A DNA stretch of 64,000 nucleotides from the NCBI RefSeq assembly GCF_024710485.1, contig NZ_JANJUQ010000041.1, positions 24,439 to 88,438 on the forward strand. Reading direction: 5' to 3'. Position numbers and translations under genes: made by a program. Shown here in pieces: positions 61,781-64,000 of the stretch. Every line of letters begins with the position of its first letter. Position 1 is the first letter of the stretch. This DNA comes from Flavobacterium sp. GTDB taxonomy: Bacteria > Bacteroidota > Bacteroidia > Flavobacteriales > Flavobacteriaceae. The notes beneath the pieces are model-generated. The model was not told the origin of the DNA, made no database searches, and worked only from the letters and a program-made list of their open reading frames with translations.

Positions 61781-62170
61781 ATGAGTTCTATCTTCACCAA
61801 AATCGTTAACGGAGAAATTCCGGCCTACAAAATTGCCGAAGACGACCGCTATTTGGCCTTTTTAGATGTCAATCCGAATGCCAAAGGCCATACACTTTGT
61901 ATTTCCAAACAAGAAATCAATAAGATTTTTGATATGGAAGAAGACCATTATTTGGGCTTGATGCAGTTTGCCCGAAAAGTGGCTAAAGCCATCGAAAAAA
62001 CCGTTCCTTGCAAGCGAATTGGTGTTGCTGTTGTTGGTTTAGAAGTGCCGCACGTTCACGTTCACCTGATTCCATTACACGATATGGATGATATGCGTTT
62101 CCAGCGAAAGGCAACTTTGACACAAGAAGAATTTGAGAGTTTAGCAAAGTCCATTCAAAGTAATTTATAA
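61781..62170 (+). CDS. HIT family protein
   Basis: A 129-residue nucleotide hydrolase or transferase of the histidine-triad family (Hint-like). IVNGEIPAYKIAEDDRYLAFLDVNPNAKGHTLCISK and the triad HVHVHLIPL (His91, 93, 95) are intact. Possible substrates include AMP-lysine or AppppA; not readable. Co-transcribed with greA. Confidence 0.93.
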   Translation: MSSIFTKIVNGEIPAYKIAEDDRYLAFLDVNPNAKGHTLCISKQEINKIFDMEEDHYLGLMQFARKVAKAIEKTVPCKRIGVAVVGLEVPHVHVHLIPLHDMDDMRFQRKATLTQEEFESLAKSIQSNL

Positions 62171-62173
62171 AAA

Positions 62174-62201
62174 GCAAACCGACTAATTAGTCGGTTTTTT
62201 T
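62174..62201. terminator. Bidirectional terminator between HIT and sensor kinase genes
   Basis: Self-complementary arms AAACCGACTAA/TTAGTCGGTTT (62176-62197) with a T-run on the right. It overlaps the 3' end of the kinase gene. Confidence 0.8.
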
Positions 62202-63349
62202 ATGCTTTTTCGAAATGAAATTTGCATGGTTGTGCCTTTACCCATTTCCGAATGTAATACTTTGATTTTGCCTTTGTGGTATTCTTCCACGATTCTTTTG
62301 GTAAGTGATAAACCCAATCCCCAACCTCTTTTTTTGGTGGTAAAACCCGGTTCGAATACACTGGTGAATTGGTTTTTCGGAATCCCTTTTCCGGTATCAG
62401 TCACCAGTATTTTTACCAGATGTTCCTCGTTTTCAATGACCACCGAAAGTTTACCGCGACCTTTCATGGCGTCGATAGCATTTTTAACCAAATTCTCAAT
62501 TGTCCAACTGTGAAGCGCCGGATTCAATGAAACCATAATTGGTTTTTTAGGCGCTTTAAAACAGAATTCAACCTGAGTGGAGAATCTCGATTTTAGGTAC
62601 TCGAAGGATTGCTCGGTTTCAGCTATGATATTGCGTTCTTCTAAAATGGGTTCGGATCCGATTTTGGAGAAACGATCGGTAATGGTTTGCAAACGGGTGA
62701 TGTCTTTCTCAATTTCGGTTACCATAACGGGGTCGATATTGTTGGCTTTCATAATTTCGAGCCAACCGATTAAGGAAGACAAAGGAGTGCCGATTTGATG
62801 TGCGGTTTCTTTGGCCATCCCGGCCCAAAGTTTGTTTTGTGTGGCCATTTTAGTGCTGCGGTAAAAGTTGTATACCACAGCGGCAAAGAGGAAAATAATC
62901 AGCAATAAGGCAATAGGATAGTACTTGAGTTTGTTGAGCAACGATGAATTGCCGTAGTACAGTTTCCAAAATTTACCCGGATTGTATTCAATTACGATAG
63001 GATTGTTTTCTTTTTTGAGTTTTTCGAGGTAATCCTTGAGCTTGACTTTATCGTTGGCAATATCTTCCTCAATATTAACATGATTGATGATTTGATTTTT
63101 CTCGGTAAGGATGAGCGGAATGGTTTTGTTATTGCTCATGATTAAGCTTGGCAGTTCGATATCGCCGGTTTCCGGGTCGGCATTGTTGAAGGCTTTTAAA
63201 CTCTGTGCCCAAAGTTCCATTTTGATACGCTCTTCGTTTTTAAAGATTTGAAAGAAAGTATAGGTGTTCCAAAGAATCAGCGTCACTATGACAAAGGAAG
63301 TCACTATGATGATCCAACGGGTGATGTTTCTTCTTTCGGAAAACTGCAT
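62183..63349 (-). CDS. Membrane sensor histidine kinase
   Basis: A 388-residue two-component sensor: TM helix (residues 12-34), periplasmic domain to about 143, second TM (144-162), HisKA-like helix with AKETAHQIGTPLSSL (phospho-acceptor His184), and HATPase with N-box ENLVKNAIDAM (285-295), G1 DTGKGI (318-323) and G2 GWGLGLSL (342-349). The ATG at 63349 is preferred; the longer reading frame upstream reads into a dispersed repeat and is an artefact. No response regulator adjoins. It may control envelope functions, but nothing in the window says so. Confidence 0.92.
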   Translation of the reverse strand: MQFSERRNITRWIIIVTSFVIVTLILWNTYTFFQIFKNEERIKMELWAQSLKAFNNADPETGDIELPSLIMSNNKTIPLILTEKNQIINHVNIEEDIANDKVKLKDYLEKLKKENNPIVIEYNPGKFWKLYYGNSSLLNKLKYYPIALLLIIFLFAAVVYNFYRSTKMATQNKLWAGMAKETAHQIGTPLSSLIGWLEIMKANNIDPVMVTEIEKDITRLQTITDRFSKIGSEPILEERNIIAETEQSFEYLKSRFSTQVEFCFKAPKKPIMVSLNPALHSWTIENLVKNAIDAMKGRGKLSVVIENEEHLVKILVTDTGKGIPKNQFTSVFEPGFTTKKRGWGLGLSLTKRIVEEYHKGKIKVLHSEMGKGTTMQISFRKSIKKPTN

Positions 63350-63405
63350 GCTAAATTTTTTATAAATATAGACAAAAGCGTCAAAAGTGCAAGACGATTT
63401 AGGTT

Positions 63406-63532
63406 TAGCCCTGATGGTAGAGGCATCCTTTTGTTTTTTGTTGGGGTTGTTCGATTGCACTTCGACTGACTCATCATGACTATTGCTTTGACGAGATTGA
63501 TAAAAAACAAAAGATAGAGCGAACAGCAGGAA
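63406..63532 (+). repeat. Dispersed hairpin element upstream of sensor kinase
   Basis: Starts TAGCCCTGATGGTAG, passes GGCATCCTTTTGTTTTTTG, and returns with AAAAAACAAAAGATAGAGC, ending AACAGCAGGAA. A reverse CTGAGC/TCGAAG repeat (63458-63480) is nested in its loop, just as in the copy at 24971. It lies in the leader of the kinase gene. Confidence 0.7.
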
Positions 63533-63607
63533 TACGGACCGCAAGAATGCCCGAGCCACTCGCTTCTCAAATCAATTAAAATTGTATTTTTGGGGAAAAT
63601 AAAATCT

Positions 63608-64000
63608 ATGCTCAGTTTCGAACCTCATACGCTTTCACCGGCGCAGTTGCAAGGCTATTTGCAAAGTGCTGTGGCGCCGCGACCGATTGCTTTTGCCAGT
63701 ACGGTTGATGCCAATGGCAAGCCCAATTTGTCGCCTTTCAGTTTTTTTAATGTGTTTAGTTCCAATCCGCCAATCCTGGTTTTTTCACCAGCCCGACGGG
63801 TGAGAAACAACACCACTAAACACACTTTAGAAAATTGTGAAGCTACCAAAGAAGTAGTGATTAACGTGGTGAATTACGACATCGTACAGCAAATGTCGCT
63901 GTCGAGCACAGAATACCCTGATGGTGTGAACGAGTTTGTCAAATCGGGTTTGACGATGTTGCCTTCGGACATGATTAAGCCGTTTCGCGTGGCGGAAAGT
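63608..64000 (+). CDS. Flavin reductase family protein, partial (3' end outside window)
   Basis: FMN-binding split-barrel protein, 131 residues seen. PRPIAFASTVDANGKPNLSPFSFFNVFSSNPPILVFSPARR is the FMN-binding signature of flavin reductase-like proteins, and ENCEATKEVVINVVNYDIVQQM follows. Activity, such as flavin reduction or antibiotic-type oxidation, cannot be set from the fragment. Start ATG at 63608 follows an AT-rich leader. The gene runs off the right end. Confidence 0.9.
   Translation, partial: MLSFEPHTLSPAQLQGYLQSAVAPRPIAFASTVDANGKPNLSPFSFFNVFSSNPPILVFSPARRVRNNTTKHTLENCEATKEVVINVVNYDIVQQMSLSSTEYPDGVNEFVKSGLTMLPSDMIKPFRVAES

Noticed and set aside
63350..63559. 70-residue N-terminal extension of the sensor kinase
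   Set aside because: The codons come from the dispersed repeat at 63406-63532; the kinase N-terminus with its TM helix begins at 63349.

Overview
The window is a gene-dense, AT-rich stretch of a Bacteroidota chromosome, almost certainly Flavobacterium or a close relative. The evidence is the adjacent gliding genes gldE and gldD, promoters with the Bacteroidota -7 box TAnnTTTG and a -33 TTG/TTTG, the lack of Shine-Dalgarno sequences before most starts, outer-membrane receptor and lipoprotein genes, and family members typical of this group (DUF4301, DUF3109, HepGP synthase PcrB, paired M16 peptidases). I see no prophage, plasmid or rRNA operon. Most of it is core chromosome.

Layout. 1-7.8 kb: partial thymidine kinase, an acidic hypothetical protein with rsmI, adenine deaminase, recJ, and a minus-strand operon (enoyl-CoA hydratase, small membrane protein, queD, lpxH-like). 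7.9-8.4 kb: an intact tRNA-Ala(GGC) with a GIY-YIG nuclease ORF, bracketed by broken tRNA-Ala halves. 8.4-17 kb: DUF3109, marC, a short FAD protein, an S41 protease, dCMP deaminase, HupE-like, TerB-like, fbp, GNAT and aspartate kinase. 17-25 kb: a giant outer-membrane protein, a secreted basic-adaptor protein and class Ia ribonucleotide reductase (nrdB-nrdA). 25-30 kb: RDD, GNAT, dGTPase, dxs, tadA. 30-38.5 kb: alpha-2-macroglobulin lipoprotein plus penicillin-binding protein 1C, a classical periplasmic-defence pair. 38.5-39.6 kb: a single-domain IS200-like (RAYT) transposase between two oppositely oriented arrays of four REP-like palindromes. 39.6-46.9 kb: RNase G, a 30-residue ribosomal-type peptide, HU, mutY, ssb, gldE-gldD, a heavy-metal-domain lipoprotein, an EamA transporter. 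47-54 kb: M16 peptidase pair, rplU-rpmA, a PAS protein without ATPase domain, ahcY. 54-64 kb: a tightly packed operon (Sfp-like, pcrB, pnuC, DUF4301, arfB), a TPP riboswitch with a TonB-dependent receptor, greA-HIT, a sensor kinase and a partial flavin reductase.

Functional links. Nucleotide supply and DNA maintenance recur (tdk, ade, dCMP deaminase, nrdAB, dGTPase, recJ, mutY, ssb, HU). Envelope functions include lpxH-like, A2M/PbpC, GldDE, M16 and the TonB receptor. The riboswitch ties the receptor to thiamine supply.

The most unusual content is between the genes: (1) the tRNA-Ala/GIY-YIG unit with a 34-bp perfect duplication of the tRNA 3' end; (2) the REP/RAYT locus with mirror-image arrays of about 50-bp period; (3) at least seven dispersed elements sharing TAGCCCCGAT and AGCGGGA ends around variable hairpins; (4) a second, unrelated long palindromic element between dgt and dxs. 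Identities are from reading the sequence and memory of protein families; no database search was run.
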